Positions 34,701-47,529 of a stretch of 64,000 nt of DNA are shown here, piece by piece. Origin of the DNA: Morinoia aosen (taxonomy: Eukaryota > Arthropoda > Malacostraca > Amphipoda > Talitridae). Position numbers and translations under genes: made by a program. The notes below the pieces were generated by a model. The model had not been told where the DNA came from. It worked only from the letters and a program-made list of their open reading frames with translations, and ran no database searches. The stretch spans positions 23,235,009 through 23,299,008 of the forward strand of contig CM059578.1 in the NCBI GenBank assembly GCA_030386875.1, in the 5' to 3' direction. Positions within the stretch are counted from its first letter, which is position 1; every line of letters starts with the position of its first letter.

Positions 34701-37212
34701 GAAACACAGGTAATGCAGGTAACGTAGGAAACACAGGTAATGCAGGTAACGTAGGAAACACAGGTAATGCAGGTAACGTAGGAAACACAGGTAATGCAGG
34801 TAACGTAGACAACACAGGTAATGCAGGTAACGTAGGAAACACAGGTAATGCAGGTTACGTAGGAAACACAGGTAATGCAGGTAACGTAGGAAACACAGGT
34901 AATGCAGGTAACGTAGGAAACACAGGTAATGCAGGTAACGTAGGAAACACAGGTAATGCAGGTAACGTAGGAAACACAGGTAATGCAGGTAACGTAGGAA
35001 ACACAGGTAATACAGGTAACGTAGGAAACACAGGTAATGCAGGTAACGTAGACAACACAGGTAATGCAGGTAACGTAGGAAACACAGGTAATGCAGGTAA
35101 CGTAGGAAACACAGGTAATGCAGGTAACGTAGGAAACACAGGTAATGCAGGTAACGTAGGAAACACAGGTAATGCAGGTAACGTAGGAAACACAGGTAAT
35201 GCAGGTAACGTAGGAAACACAGGTAATGCAGGTAACGTAGGAAACACAGGTAATGCAGGTAACGTAGGAAACACAGGTAATGCAGGTAACGTAGGAAACA
35301 CAGGTAATGCAGGTAACGTAGGAAACACAGGTAATGCAGGTAACGTAGGAAACACAGGTAATGCAGGTAACGTAGGAAACACAGGTAATGCAGGTAACGT
35401 AGGAAACACAGGTAATGCAGGTAACGTAGGAAACACAGGTAATGAGGGTAACGTAGGAAACACAGGTAATGCAGGTAACGTAGGAAACACAGGTAATGCA
35501 GGTAACGTAGGAAACACAGGTAATGCAGGTAACGTAGGAAACACAGGTAATGCAGGTAACGTAGGAAACACAGGTAATGCAGGTAACGTAGGAAACACAG
35601 GTAATGCAGGTAACGTAGGAAACACAGGTAATGCAGGTAACGTAGGAAACACAGGTAATGCAGGTAACGTAGGAAACACAGGTAATGCAGGTAACGTAGG
35701 AAACACAGGTAATGCAGGTAACGTAGGAAACACAGGTAATGAGGGTAACGTAGGAAACACAGGTAATGCAGGTAACGTAGGAAACACAGGTAATGCAGGT
35801 AACGTAGGAAACACAGGTAATGCAGGTAACGTAGGAAACACAGGTAATGCAGGTAACGTAGGAAACACAGGTAATGCAGGTAACGTAGGAAACACAGGTA
35901 ATGCAGGTAACGTAGGAAACACAGGTAATGCAGGTAACGTAGGAAACACAGGTAATGCAGGTAACGTAGGAAACACAGGTAATGCAGGTAACGTAGGAAA
36001 CACAGGTAATGCAGGTAACGTAGGAAACACAGGTAATGCAGGTAACGTAGGAAACACAGGTAATGCAGGTAACGTAGGAAACACAGGTAATGCAGGTAAC
36101 GTAGGAAACACAGGTAATGCAGGTAACGTAGGAAACACAGGTAATGCAGGTAACGTAGGAAACACAGGTAATGCAGGTAACGTAGGAAACACAGGTAATG
36201 AGGGTAACGTAGGAAACACAGGTAATGCAGGTAACGTAGGAAACACAGGTAATGCAGGTAACGTAGGAAACACAGGTAATGCAGGTAACGTAGGAAACAC
36301 AGGTAATGCAGGTAACGTAGACAACACAGGTAATGCAGGTAACGTAGGAAACACAGGTAATGCGGGTAACGTAGGAAACACAGGTAATGAGGGTAACGTG
36401 GGAAACACAGGTAATGCAGGTAACGTAGGAAACACAGGTAATGCAGGTAACGTAGGAAACACAGGTAATGCAGGTAACGTAGACAACACAGGTAATGCAG
36501 GTAACGTAGACAACACAGGTAATGCAGGTAACGTAGACAACACAGGTAATGCAGGTAACGTAGGAAACACAGGTAATGCAGGTAACGTAGGAAACACAGG
36601 TAATGCAGGTAACGTAGACAACACAGGTAATGCAGGTAACGTAGGAAACACAGGTAATGCAGGTAACGTAGACAACACAGGTAATGCAGGTAACGTAGGA
36701 AACACAGGTAATGCAGGTAACGTAGGAAACACAGGTAATGCAGGTAACGTAGGAAACACAGGTAATGCAGGTAACGTAGGAAACACAGGTAATGCAGGTA
36801 ACGTAGGAAACACAGGTAATGCAGGTAACGTAGACAACACAGGTAATGCAGGTAACGTAGACAACACAGGTAATGCAGGTAACGTAGACAACACAGGTAA
36901 TGCAGGTAACGTAGGAAACACAGGTAATGCAGGTAACGTAGGAAACACAGGTAATGCAGGTAACGTAGGAAACACAGGTAATGCAGGTAACGTGGGAAAC
37001 ACAGGTAATACAGGTAACGTAGGAAACACAGGTAATGCAGGTAACGTAGGAAACACAGGTAATGCAGGTAACGTAGGAAACACAGGTAATGCAGGTAACG
37101 TAGGAAACAGAGGTAATACAGGTAACGTAGGAAACACAGGTAATGCAGGTAACGTAGGAAACACAGGTAATGCAGGTAACGTAGGAAACACAGGTAATGC
37201 AGGTAACGTATA
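31770..37212. repeat. 27-bp minisatellite, about 200 units, 5.4 kb
   Basis: The unit is ggtaatgcaggtaacgtagg followed by aaacaca, exactly 27 bp throughout. Variants: gtagacaac instead of gtaggaaac, aatacagg instead of aatgcagg, rare aatgaggg, gtaggacac (only at the left end, before ~32.25 kb) and one gttacgtag. gacaac units are clustered at 33.6-34.8 and 36.3-36.9 kb, and absent for long stretches such as 32.0-33.6 and 35.1-36.3 kb. Being a multiple of 3, it gives minus-strand ORFs of 1825, 1059 and 778 codons; none has a start, end or complexity of a real protein. Confidence 0.98.
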
Positions 37213-37264
37213 AGCAACACTACAGTTAAACGGATTTACTGACTAGTGTGTGTCTGTTGTTGGC

Positions 37265-40195
37265 AGTGCAGACTACCTCAACCACTGCAGACCAGCATGG
37301 CAGACCACTGCAGACCACTTAAGACCAGCACGGTAGACCACTGCAGACCAGCGCGGCAGACCACTGCAGACCACTTAAGACCAGCGCGGCAGACCACTGC
37401 AGACCAGCACGGCAGACCACTTAAGACCAGCACGACAGACCACTGCAGACCAGCACGGCAGACCACTTAAGACCAGCACGACAGACCACTGCAGACCAGC
37501 ACGGCAGACCACTTAAGACCAGCACGACAGACCACTGCAGACCAGCACGGCAGACCACTTAAGACCAGCACGACAGACCACTGCAGACCAGCACGACAGA
37601 CCACTGCAGACCAGCACGACAGACCACTGCAGACCAGCACGGCAGACCACTGCAGACCAGCACGGCAGACCACTTAAGACCAGCACGGCAGACCACTGCA
37701 GACCAGCACGACAGACCACTGCAGACCAGCACGACAGACCACTGCAGACCAGCACGACAGACCACTGCAGACCAGCACGACAGACCACTGCAGACCAGCA
37801 CGACAGACCACTGCAGACCAGCACGGCAGACCACTGCAGACCAGCACGACAGACCACTGCAGACCAGCACGACAGACCACTGCAGACCAGCACGGCAGAC
37901 CACTTAAGACCAGCACGACAGACCACTGCAGACCAGCACGACAGACCACTGCAGACCAGCACGGCAGACCACTGCAGACCAGCACGGCAGACCACTTAAG
38001 ACCAGCACGACAGACCACTGCAGACCAGCACGACAGACCACTGCAGACCAGCACGGCAGACCACTGCAGACCAGCACGACAGACCACTGCAGACCAGCAC
38101 GACAGACCACTGCAGACCAGCACGGCAGACCACTTAAGACCAGCACGACAGACCACTGCAGACCAGCACGACAGACCACTGCAGACCAGCACGACAGACC
38201 ACTGCAGACCAGCACGACAGACCACTGCAGACCAGCACGACAGACCACTGCAGACCAGCACGGCAGACCACTGCAGACCAGCACGGCAGACCACTTAAGA
38301 CCAGCACGACAGACCACTGCAGACCAGCACGACAGACCACTGCAGACCAGCACGACAGACCACTGCAGACCAGCACGACAGACCACTGCAGACCAGCACG
38401 GCAGACCACTGCAGACCAGCACGGCAGACCACTGCAGACCAGCACGGCAGACCACTGCAGACCAGCACGGCAGACCACTTAAGACCAGCACGACAGACCA
38501 CTGCAGACCAGCACGACAGACCACTGCAGACCAGCACGACAGACCACTGCAGACCAGCACGACAGACCACTGCAGACCAGCACGGCAGACCACTGCAGAC
38601 CAGCACGGCAGACCACTTAAGACCAGCACGACAGACCACTGCAGACCAGCACGACAGACCACTGCAGACCAGCACGACAGACCACTTAAGACCAGCACGG
38701 CAGACCACTGCAGACCAGCACGGCAGACCACTTAAGACCAGCACGACAGACCACTGCAGACCAGCACGACAGACCACTTAAGACCAGCACGACAGACCAC
38801 TGCAGACCAGCACGGCAGACCACTGCAGACCAGCACGACAGACCACTTAAGACCAGCACGACAGACCACTGCAGACCAGCACGGCAGACCACTTAAGACC
38901 AGCACGGCAGACCACTGCAGACCAGCACGGCAGACCACTTAAGACCAGCACGACAGACCACTGCAGACCAGCACGACAGACCACTTAAGACCAGCACGAC
39001 AGACCACTGCAGACCAGCACGACAGACCACTGCAGACCAGCACGACAGACCACTGCAGACCAGCACGGCAGACCACTTAAGACCAGCACGACAGACCACT
39101 GCAGACCAGCACGACAGACCACTGCAGACCAGCAGGGCAGACCACTGCAGACCAGCAAGGCAGACCACTTAAGACCAGCACGACAGACCACTGCAGACCA
39201 GCAGGGCAGACCACTGCAGACCAGCGCGGCAGACCACTGCAGACCAGCACGACAGACCACTGCAGACCAGCGCGGCAGACCACTGCAGACCAGCACGGCA
39301 GACCACTTAAGACCAGCACGACAGACCACTGCAGACCAGCAGGGCAGACCACTGCAGACCAGCAAGGCAGACCACTTAAGACCAGCACGACAGACCACTG
39401 CAGACCAGCATTGCAGACCACTGCAGACCAGCGCGGCAGACCACTGCAGACCAGCACGACAGACCACTGCAGACCAGCGCGGCAGACCACTGCAGACCAG
39501 CACGGCAGACCACTTAAGACCAGCACGACAGACCACTGCAGACCAGCAGGGCAGACCACTGCAGACCAGCACGGCAGACCACTGCAGACCAGCAGGGCAG
39601 ACCACTGCAGACCAGCGCGGCAGACCACTGCAGACCAGCACGGCAGACCACTTAAGACCAGCACGACAGACCACTGCAGACCAGCAGGGCAGACCACTGC
39701 AGACCAGCAAGGCAGACCACTTAAGACCAGCACGACAGACCACTGCAGACCAGCGTGGCAGACCACTGCAGACCAGCACGGCAGACCACTTAAGACCAGC
39801 ACGACAGACCACTGCAGACCAGCGCGGCAGACCACTGCAGACCAGCACGGCAGACCACTTAAGACCAGCACGAAAGACCACTGCAGACCAGCAGGGCAGA
39901 CCACTGCAGACCAGCACGGCAGACCACTTAAGACCAGCACGACAGACCACTGCAGACCAGCACGGCAGACCACTGCAGACCAGCACGGCAGACCACTTAA
40001 GACCAGCACGGCAGACCACTTAAGACCAGCACGACAGACCACTGCAGACCAGCACGGCAGACCACTGCAGACCAGCACGGCAGACCACTTAAGACCAGCA
40101 CGACAGACCACTGCAGACCAGCACGGCAGACCACTGCAGACCAGCACGGCAGACCACTGCAGACCAGCACGGCAGACCACTGCAGACCAGCGCGG
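37265..40195. repeat. 23-bp minisatellite, about 127 units, two palindromic alleles
   Basis: The unit is agaccactgcagaccagcac followed by ggc or gac. Each unit carries either CTGCAG or CTTAAG at the same place; I saw no mixed forms. Left-end units are mostly regular; the right third adds gcgcgg and caggg/caagg variants. The minus-strand WSAVLVCSGLPC ORFs are artefacts (23 bp times 3 keeps a 23-codon frame open). Confidence 0.98.
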
Positions 40196-40270
40196 CACAC
40201 CTCCCAGTCCCATATATGGCACAATAAGCCATTAGCTGCACCATAAATCGGGGCAAGAAAGCCATGTATG
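40196..40270. other. Short unique junction
   Basis: About 75 bp between two arrays, with repeated atatatggca and atgtatggca words. Confidence 0.5.
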
Positions 40271-43200
40271 GCACGAGCTTGTGTGTTGTGTTGTGTGTTG
40301 TGTCTACTCTACACTGTGTTGTGTTGTGTGTTGTGTCTACACTGTGTTGTGTTGTGTGTTGTGTCTACACTGTGTTGTGTTGTGTGTTGTGTCTACAATG
40401 TATTTTGTTGTGTGTTGTGTCCACACTGTGTTTTGTTGTGTAATGTGTCTACACTGTGTTGTGTTGTGTGTTGTGTCTACACCGTGTTGTGTTGTGTTGT
40501 GTGTTGTGTCTACACTGTGTTGTTCTGTGTGTTGTGTCAAAACTGTCTTGTGTTGTGTGCTGTGTCTACACTGTGATGTGTTGTGTGTTGTGTCTACACT
40601 GTGTTGTGTTGTGTGTTGTGTCAACACTGTGTTGTGTTGTGTGCTGTGTCTACACTGTGTTGTGTGTTGTGTCTACAATGTGTTGTGTTGTGTGTTGTGT
40701 CTACACTGTGTTGTGTTGTGTGTTGTGTCTACAATGTATTTTGTTGTGTGTTGTGTCTACACTGTGTTTTGTTGTGTGTTGTGTCTACACTGTGTTGTGT
40801 TGTGTGTTGTGTCTACACTGTGTTGTGTTGTGTGTTGTGTCTACACTGTGTTGTGTTGTGTGATGTGTCTACACTGTGTTGTGTTGTGTGTTGTGTCTAC
40901 ACTGTGTTGTGTTGTGTGTTGTGTCTACACTGTGTTGCGTTGTGTGTTGTGTCTACACTGTGTTGTGTTGTGTATTGTGTTTACACTGTGTTGTGTTGTG
41001 TGTTGTGTCTACACTGTGTTGTGTTGTGTGATGTGTCAAAACTGTCTTGTGTTGTGTGCTGTGTCTACACTGTGATGTGTTGTGTGTTGTGTCTACACTG
41101 TGTTGTGTTGTGTGTTGTGTCAACACTGTGTTGTGTTGTGTGCTGTGTCTACACTGTGTTGTGTGTTGTGTCCACAATGTGTTGTGTTGTGTGTTGTGTC
41201 TACACTGTGTTGTGTTGTGTGTTGTGTCTACACTGTGTTGTGTTGCGTGTTGTGTCTACACTGTGTTGTGTTGTGTGTTGTGTCTACACTGTGTTGTGTT
41301 GTGTGTTGTGTCTACACTGTGTTGTGTTGTGTGTTGTTTCTACACTGTGTTGTGTTGTGTGTTGTGTCTACACTGTGTTGTGTTGTGTGTTGTGTCAACA
41401 CTGTGTTGTGTTGTGTGTTGTGTCAAAACTGTGTTGTGTTGGGTGTTTTGTCTACACTGTGTTGTGTTGTGTGTTGTGTCTACACTGTGTTGTGTTGTGT
41501 GTTGTGTCTACACTGTGTTGTGTTGTGTGTTGTGTCTACAATGTATTTTGTTGTGTGTTGTGTCCACACTGTGTTTTGTTGTGTGTTGTGTCTACACTGT
41601 GTTGTGTTGTGTGTTGTGTCTACACCGTGTTGTGTTGTGTTGTGTGTTGTGTCTACACTGTGTTGTGTTGTGTGTTGTGTCAAAACTGTCTTGTGTTGTG
41701 TGCTGTGTCTACACTGTGATGTGTTGTGTGTTGTGTCTACACTGTGTTGTGTTGTGTGTTGTGTCAACACTGTGTTGTGTTGTGTGCTGTGTCTACACTG
41801 TGTTGTGTGTTGTGTCTACAATGTGTTGTGTTGTGTGTTGTGTCTACACTGTGTTGTGTTGTGTGTTGTGTCTACAATGTATTTTGTTGTGTGTTGTGTC
41901 TACACTGTGTTTTGTTGTGTGTTGTGTCTACACTGTGTTGTGTTGTGTGTTGTGTCTACACCGTGTTGTGTTGTGTGTTGTGTCTACACTGTGTTGTGTT
42001 GTGTGTTGTGTCTACACTGTGTTGTGTTGTGTGATGTGTCTACACTGTGTTGTGTTGTGTGTTGTGTCTACACTGTGTTGTGTTGTGTGTTGTGTCTACA
42101 CTGTGTTGCGTTGTGTGTTGTGTCTACACTGTGTTGTGTTGTGTATTGTGTTTACACTGTGTTGTGTTGTGTGTTGTGTCTACACTGTGTTGTGTTGTGT
42201 GATGTGTCAAAACTGTCTTGTGTTGTGTGCTGTGTCTACACTGTGATGTGTTGTGTGTTGTGTCTACACTGTGTTGTGTTGTGTGTTGTGTCAACACTGT
42301 GTTTTGTTGTGTGCTGTGTCTACACTGTGTTGTGTGTTGTGTCTACAATGTGTTGTGTTGTGTGTTGTGTCTACACTGTGTTGTGTTGTGTGTTGTGTCT
42401 ACACTGTGTTGTGTTGCGTGTTGTGTCTACACTGTGTTGTGTTGTGTGTTGTGTCTACACTGTGTTGTGTTGTGTGTTGTGTCTACACTGTGTTGTGTTG
42501 TGTGTTGTTTCTACACTGTGTTGTGTTGTGTGTTGTGTCTACACTGTGTTGTGTTGTGTGTTGTGTCAACACTGTGTTGTGTTGTGTGTTGTGTCAAAAC
42601 TGTGTTGTGTTGTGTGTTTTGTCTACACTGTGTTGTGTTGTGTGTTGTGTCTACACTGTGTTGTGTTGTGTGTTGTGTCTACACTGTGTTGTGTTGTTTG
42701 TTGTGTCTGCACTGTGTTGTGTTGTGTGTTGTGTCTACACTGTGTTGTGTTGTGTGTTGCGTTGTGTGTTGTGTCTACACTGTGTTGTATTGTGTGTTGT
42801 GTCTACAATGTGTTGTGTTGTGTGTTGTGTCTACACTGTGTTGTGTTGTGTGTTGTGTCTACAATGTGTTGTGTGTTGTGTCTACACTGTGTTGTGTTGT
42901 GTGTTGTGTCTACACTTTGTTGTGTTGTGTGTTGTGTATACACTGTGTTGTGTTGTGTGTTGTGTCTACACTGTGTTGTGTTGTGTGTTGTGTCTACACT
43001 GTGTTGTGTGTTGAGTTGTGTGTTTTGTCTACACTGTGTTGTGTTGTGTGTTGTGTCTACAATGTGTTGTGTTGTGTGTTGTGTCTACAATGTGTTGTGT
43101 TGTGTGTTGTGTGTTGTGTCTACACTGTGTTGTATTGTGTGCTGTGTCTACACTGTGTTGTGTTGTGTCTACACTGTGTTGTGTTGTGTGTTGTGTTGTG

Positions 43201-44022
43201 TGTTGTGTCTACACTGTGTTGTGTTGTATGTTGTGTCTACACTGTGTTGTGTGTTGTGTCTACACTTTGTTGTATTGTGTGTTGTGTCTACACTGTGTTG
43301 TGTGTATTGTCTACACTGTGTTGTGGTGTGTGTTGCGTCTACACTGTGTTGTATTGTGTGTTGTGTCTACACTGTGTTGTGTGTTTTGTCTACACTGTGT
43401 TGTGGTGTGTGTTGTGTCTACACTCTGTTGTGTTGTGTGTTGTGTCTACACTGTGTTGTGTTGTGTGCTGTGTCTACACTGTGTTGTGTTGTGTGTTGTG
43501 CCTACACTGTGTTGTGTTGTGCGTTGTGTCTACACTGTGTTGTGTTGTGTGTTGAGTCTACACTGTGTTGTGTTGTGTGTTCTGTCTACACCGTGTTGAG
43601 TGTTGTGTCTACAGTGTGTTGTGTTGTGTCTACACCGTGTTGAGTAATGTGCCTACACTGTGTTGTGTTGTGTGTTGTGTCTACACTGTGTTGTGTTGTG
43701 TGTTTTGTCTACACTGTATTGTGTGTTGTGTCTACACTGTGTTGTTTTGAGTGTTGTTTCTACACTGTATTGTGTTGTGTGTTGTGTCTACACTGTGTTG
43801 TGTTATGTGTTCTGTCTACACTGTGTTATGTGTTCTGTCTACACTGTGTTGAGTGTTGTGTCTACACTGTGTTGTGTTGTGTGTTGTGTCTACACTGTGT
43901 TGTTTTGAGTGTTGTTTCTACACTGTGTTGTGTTGTGTGTTCTGTCTACACTGTGTTGAGTGTTGTGTCTTCACTGTGTTGTGTTGTGTGTTGTGTCTAC
44001 ACTGTGTTGTGTTGCTGTAAAA
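40271..44022. repeat. 28-bp GT-rich minisatellite with >1.1-kb higher-order repeat
   Basis: The unit is ctacactgtgttgtgttgtg followed by tgttgtgt, 28 bp, about 130 units. Variants (caatgtatttt, tcaaaactgtctt, accgtg, gatgtgtc, gcgttg, tttacac) recur about 1141-1171 bp apart. From ~42.7 kb rightward the units shorten irregularly and the array decays. All plus frames are open as Cys/Val/Leu-rich ORFs (to 853 codons), which are artefacts. Confidence 0.97.
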
Positions 44023-44059
44023 TTGTGCTCAACTGAATAAATCCCGGCACAGTACACCA

Positions 44060-44738
44060 GGCATCAATAAAGCAACACTCAGACTCATGAAAGAAAGATA
44101 CACCAGGTATCATCAGAATAAGACACACTTCAATAAGAGAAGATACACCTGATATCATCAGAACAAGACACACTTCAATAAAAGAAGATACACCTGATAT
44201 CATCAGAACAAGACACACTTCAATAAAAGAAGATACACCTGATATCATCTGAACAAGACACACTTCAATAAAAGAAGATACACCTGATATCATCAGAACA
44301 AGACACACTTCAATAAAAGAAGATACACCTGATATCATCAGAGCAAGACACACTTCAATAAAAGAAGATACACCTGATATCATCAGAACAAGACACACTA
44401 CAATAAAAGAAGATACACCTGATATCATCAGAACAAGACGCACTACAATAACAGAAGATACACCTGATATCATCAGAACAAGACACACTTCAATAAAAAA
44501 AGATACACCTGATATCATCAGAACAAGACACACTTCAATAAAAGAAGATACACCTGATATCATCTGAACAAGACACACTTCAATAAAAGAAGATACACCT
44601 GATATCATCAGAACAAGACACACTTCAATAAAAGAAGATACACCTGATATCATCAGAACAAGACACACTTCAATAAAAGAAGATACACCTGATATCATCA
44701 GAACGAGACACACTTCAATAAGAGAAGATACACCGCGC
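44060..44738. repeat. 45-bp minisatellite, 15 units
   Basis: The unit is caataaaagaagatacacct followed by gatatcatcagaacaagaca and cactt. It contains ctgatatcatcag, 5-bp arms CTGAT/ATCAG around ATC. Variants: gaacg, gagc, ctgaac, actac. The 238-codon minus-strand ORF (CLVLMISGVSSFIEV) is open because 45 is a multiple of 3. Confidence 0.97.
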
Positions 44739-44999
44739 TGGGTAAGGCAAGAGGGCGAGCCAAATTGACCATTCCGGGTTCGCTACTCGAGTTGCAGGCC
44801 GCCAAACACCAGTCACGCACGGTCACCCAAGGTAAGGTAAGGACTAATGACACAAATGACATTAACTGTCATGAGTTAGAAGGAACCTATAAATTCGCTG
44901 TAGTACAGTAAAGCTTCACTTCTACGTAAGCGTGGTTGGTTGACTAAACATGTATTTCTTCCCGTCATCAGTAATGTGTTAGAGCTCTTGTATGCTTCC
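44739..44999. other. Unique spacer
   Basis: Single-copy sequence between arrays. No gene is supported. Confidence 0.4.
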
Positions 45000-45000
45000 A

Positions 45001-45108
45001 GTCAACTCTTCCACCTACAATATTCCATTTTCTTCAAACTCCCTGGAATTCCAGTCAACTCTTCCACCTACAATATTCCATTTTCTTCAAACTCCCTGGA
45101 ATTCCAGG
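45001..45108. repeat. 53-bp direct duplication
   Basis: Two copies (gtcaactcttccacctacaa starting at 45,001 and 45,054), each ending ccctggaattcca. Confidence 0.93.
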
Positions 45109-45249
45109 CATACTACACCACCAAAACACCACGAAGCTAGCGACGGTCAAGTCGATTTTTGAAGGTATTCCGAACAGCCAGTACATCATCTCGCATCACA
45201 CACTGGATACAAGACACATCACACACGAGGGGAAAGGACTATACATCAT

Positions 45250-45451
45250 TTGAATAGGCTATACATCACACAAGCACGGCCGTCACTAAACACGAACACA
45301 GGGCATACAACACACAGGGAGCATGTGTGTTACATCACCTCACTCACACATACAAGCACTGGACATACATACACTACCACACATACGCTGAAAACAAGAC
45401 ACACCACACATGAGTGGAAAGGGCTATACATCACTGGAAAGGGTCATACAT

Positions 45452-45483
<32 letters not shown>

Positions 45484-45660
45484 CTGCCGTCACCACACAC
45501 GAACACAACACACAACACACAGGGAGTATGTGTGTTACATCATCTAGTATCCCACACTGGAAACAAGACACACCACACATGAGTGGAAAGGGCTATACAT
45601 CACTGGAAAAGGGCCATACATCACACACACACGTCACCACACACGAACACAACACACAAC
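45250..45660. repeat. ~175-bp tandem duplication with CA repeats
   Basis: Blocks caagacacaccacacatgag, tggaaagggctatacatcac and ccacacacgaacacaacaca appear near 45,390 and 45,566 and, less well conserved, near 45,210-45,330. (CA)n runs lie inside. Confidence 0.75.
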
Positions 45661-45784
45661 ACACAGGGAGGCTGTGTGCAGGACGCAGGAGCGGCCTGAC
45701 GTTGGACACCGCCGCCCACAATTAATGAATGCTGGCGACGCGCTGCAAATTGTGCCCGTCCATGTATGGTGTGCCCTGATGGTG

Positions 45785-46130
45785 GGCACGTGGGGCACGT
45801 GCACGGGGGGTACGTGCACGTGGGGTGCGTGCACGTGGGGGACGTGCACGTGGATACGTGCACGTGGGGTACGTGCACGTGGGGTACGTGCAAGTGGGTA
45901 CGTGCACGTGGGGGACGTGCACGTGAGGTACGTGCACGTGGGTACGTGCACGGGGGTACGTGTACGTGTGGGGATCCAGTGGGTGCACGTGTGTGTGTTT
46001 AGTGCATGTACTTGTGTATGTGAGATCGTGCACGCGTGTGCGTGAGCTACATGCACGTGTGTGCGTTGAGTGCGTGCACGTGTGTACGTGAGGTACGTAC
46101 ACGTGTGTGAGGTACACACATGTACGTTTT
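45785..46130. repeat. 15-bp repeat (tacgtgcacgtggggtacg family)
   Basis: About 20 irregular units of gggtacgtgcacgtg, rich in GTGCAC, CACGTG and GTAC self-complementary words. It decays to the right (46.0-46.13 kb). Confidence 0.88.
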
Positions 46131-46144
46131 GTGAAGCATGTGTA

Positions 46145-46298
46145 CGTGTTTCACGTACAGTGTAGGTGATGTGAAAATGTAAGGGAGAAGGTGAAAGTGT
46201 GGGAGTGGGGAAATGTGGGGGTGGTGGGAAAGTGTGGGAGTGGGGAAAAGGGTGGGGGGAGTGTTTGAGTAGGGAAATGGGGGGGTGGTGGGAAATGA
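46145..46298. repeat. G-rich gtgggagtggggaaa repeat
   Basis: About seven imperfect copies of agtgtgggagtggggaaatg. G-runs of 4-7 lie on the plus strand. Confidence 0.8.
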
Positions 46299-47529
46299 AT
46301 ATCAAACGATGGACGCAAGATTTGAGCCAATTACCCCATTTGGGGTAAAATAATTAAGTATACTGCATAAACGTTTGATTGCCGAGTCTCTTTATTTTCG
46401 AATTCATCATTCCTCTGCGGTCTCCCTGGCAAGCTATCATCGTCATGATGGGTTGAAAACCAAAGTGTTGAAGCGTTCAATAAGGGCTAGTCGAGTGAAT
46501 TGTTTAACATACATAAATATACATACACTGTAATTTTTGAACGCGCCGAACACTAAAAATGTACTGCCTACCTTCTCAAATTACAGTTTTGGGTAAATTG
46601 ACCGATTTCATTAACCTTTTTCCAGATATTTTAACTAGGCCTATTTCTGTTTGTATTTATTTAATTCATTAAACATTCATACTATTTTTACTAACCAAGT
46701 CATTCATTCATTCATCGGTAGACAAACCATGCATGCAAGTTTACTTGAGTATGCCTAGTAAAACATAGTGAGCACAAATAATTTTTATGTGTACATCGTG
46801 TGTGTGCTAACATGTTGTGTGTACGTGTTCTTCAAATCTTTCTTTTATTTCATCAATCCGTTTATACTGCGAAAAATTTTATTAAAGAACATACTTCCTA
46901 TGCTATTCATGCTTCAAATCATCATCATTCTTCATCACTGATCACATTCCGTGTTACCCGCGCACTTTAACACAATAAGCCTATTGCAATAGGCCTCAAT
47001 TTTGCCTTCCAACTCAATTAGGATCGATTCTTTGACCAATGACCGAGAGTCGCCTTGACGAATTCCCTTCCATAAATTCGCAGCCATAATTCCCAGGAAC
47101 AATTCCAGCCATAATTCCCGGCAGAAGAACCTGCATCACGGGAACCAAATTCCGGCGTGCATATCGGGAACTAGATTCCGACCCGCCTTTCTTTGATGTG
47201 AGGGCCGAGGGCTTGGTGATGGTAGTACTACGCTATACCATTAATTTCGAGTCCCATTGAAGGGTCGGCGCCCCCTTAGCTCGTGTCCATTAGACGGGAT
47301 TTCCATTTGAAAGATAACTCGAAATTCAGAATCGTCGCGCCGGCCTGCGCCGGTATGGCCTTTTTTTCAACATAACGACGCGTAATGGGTAATGTCTGTC
47401 GAACCTCGCGGTGAATGGCGTCCATATCGCACGCCTTTTCCAATACGCAGGTTACGCTAACTCAAAAGCTCCCACTGAGTCATGAGAAACGTAAATCTAA
47501 CCCAAATTTCCATAAAGAACCCCATAGTG
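46299..47529. other. Longest unique stretch of the right half, no gene supported
   Basis: About 1.2 kb without tandem repeats. It has a perfect 10-bp inverted repeat (aatttcgagt 47,243-47,252 and actcgaaatt 47,317-47,326) and a short gcagccataattccc duplication at 47.08-47.12 kb. No ORF longer than about 60 codons has a recognisable domain. It is a good place to look for an exon with transcript data. Confidence 0.45.

Noticed and set aside
31743..37220. 1825-codon minus-strand ORF of an FLRYLHYLC repeat as a giant structural protein
   Set aside because: It coincides with the 27-bp array, other frames on both strands are equally open, and there is no non-repeat domain.
40281..43643. Cys/Val-rich membrane or toxin-like protein family
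   Set aside because: It is the translation of a TG-rich array, open in all three plus-strand frames.
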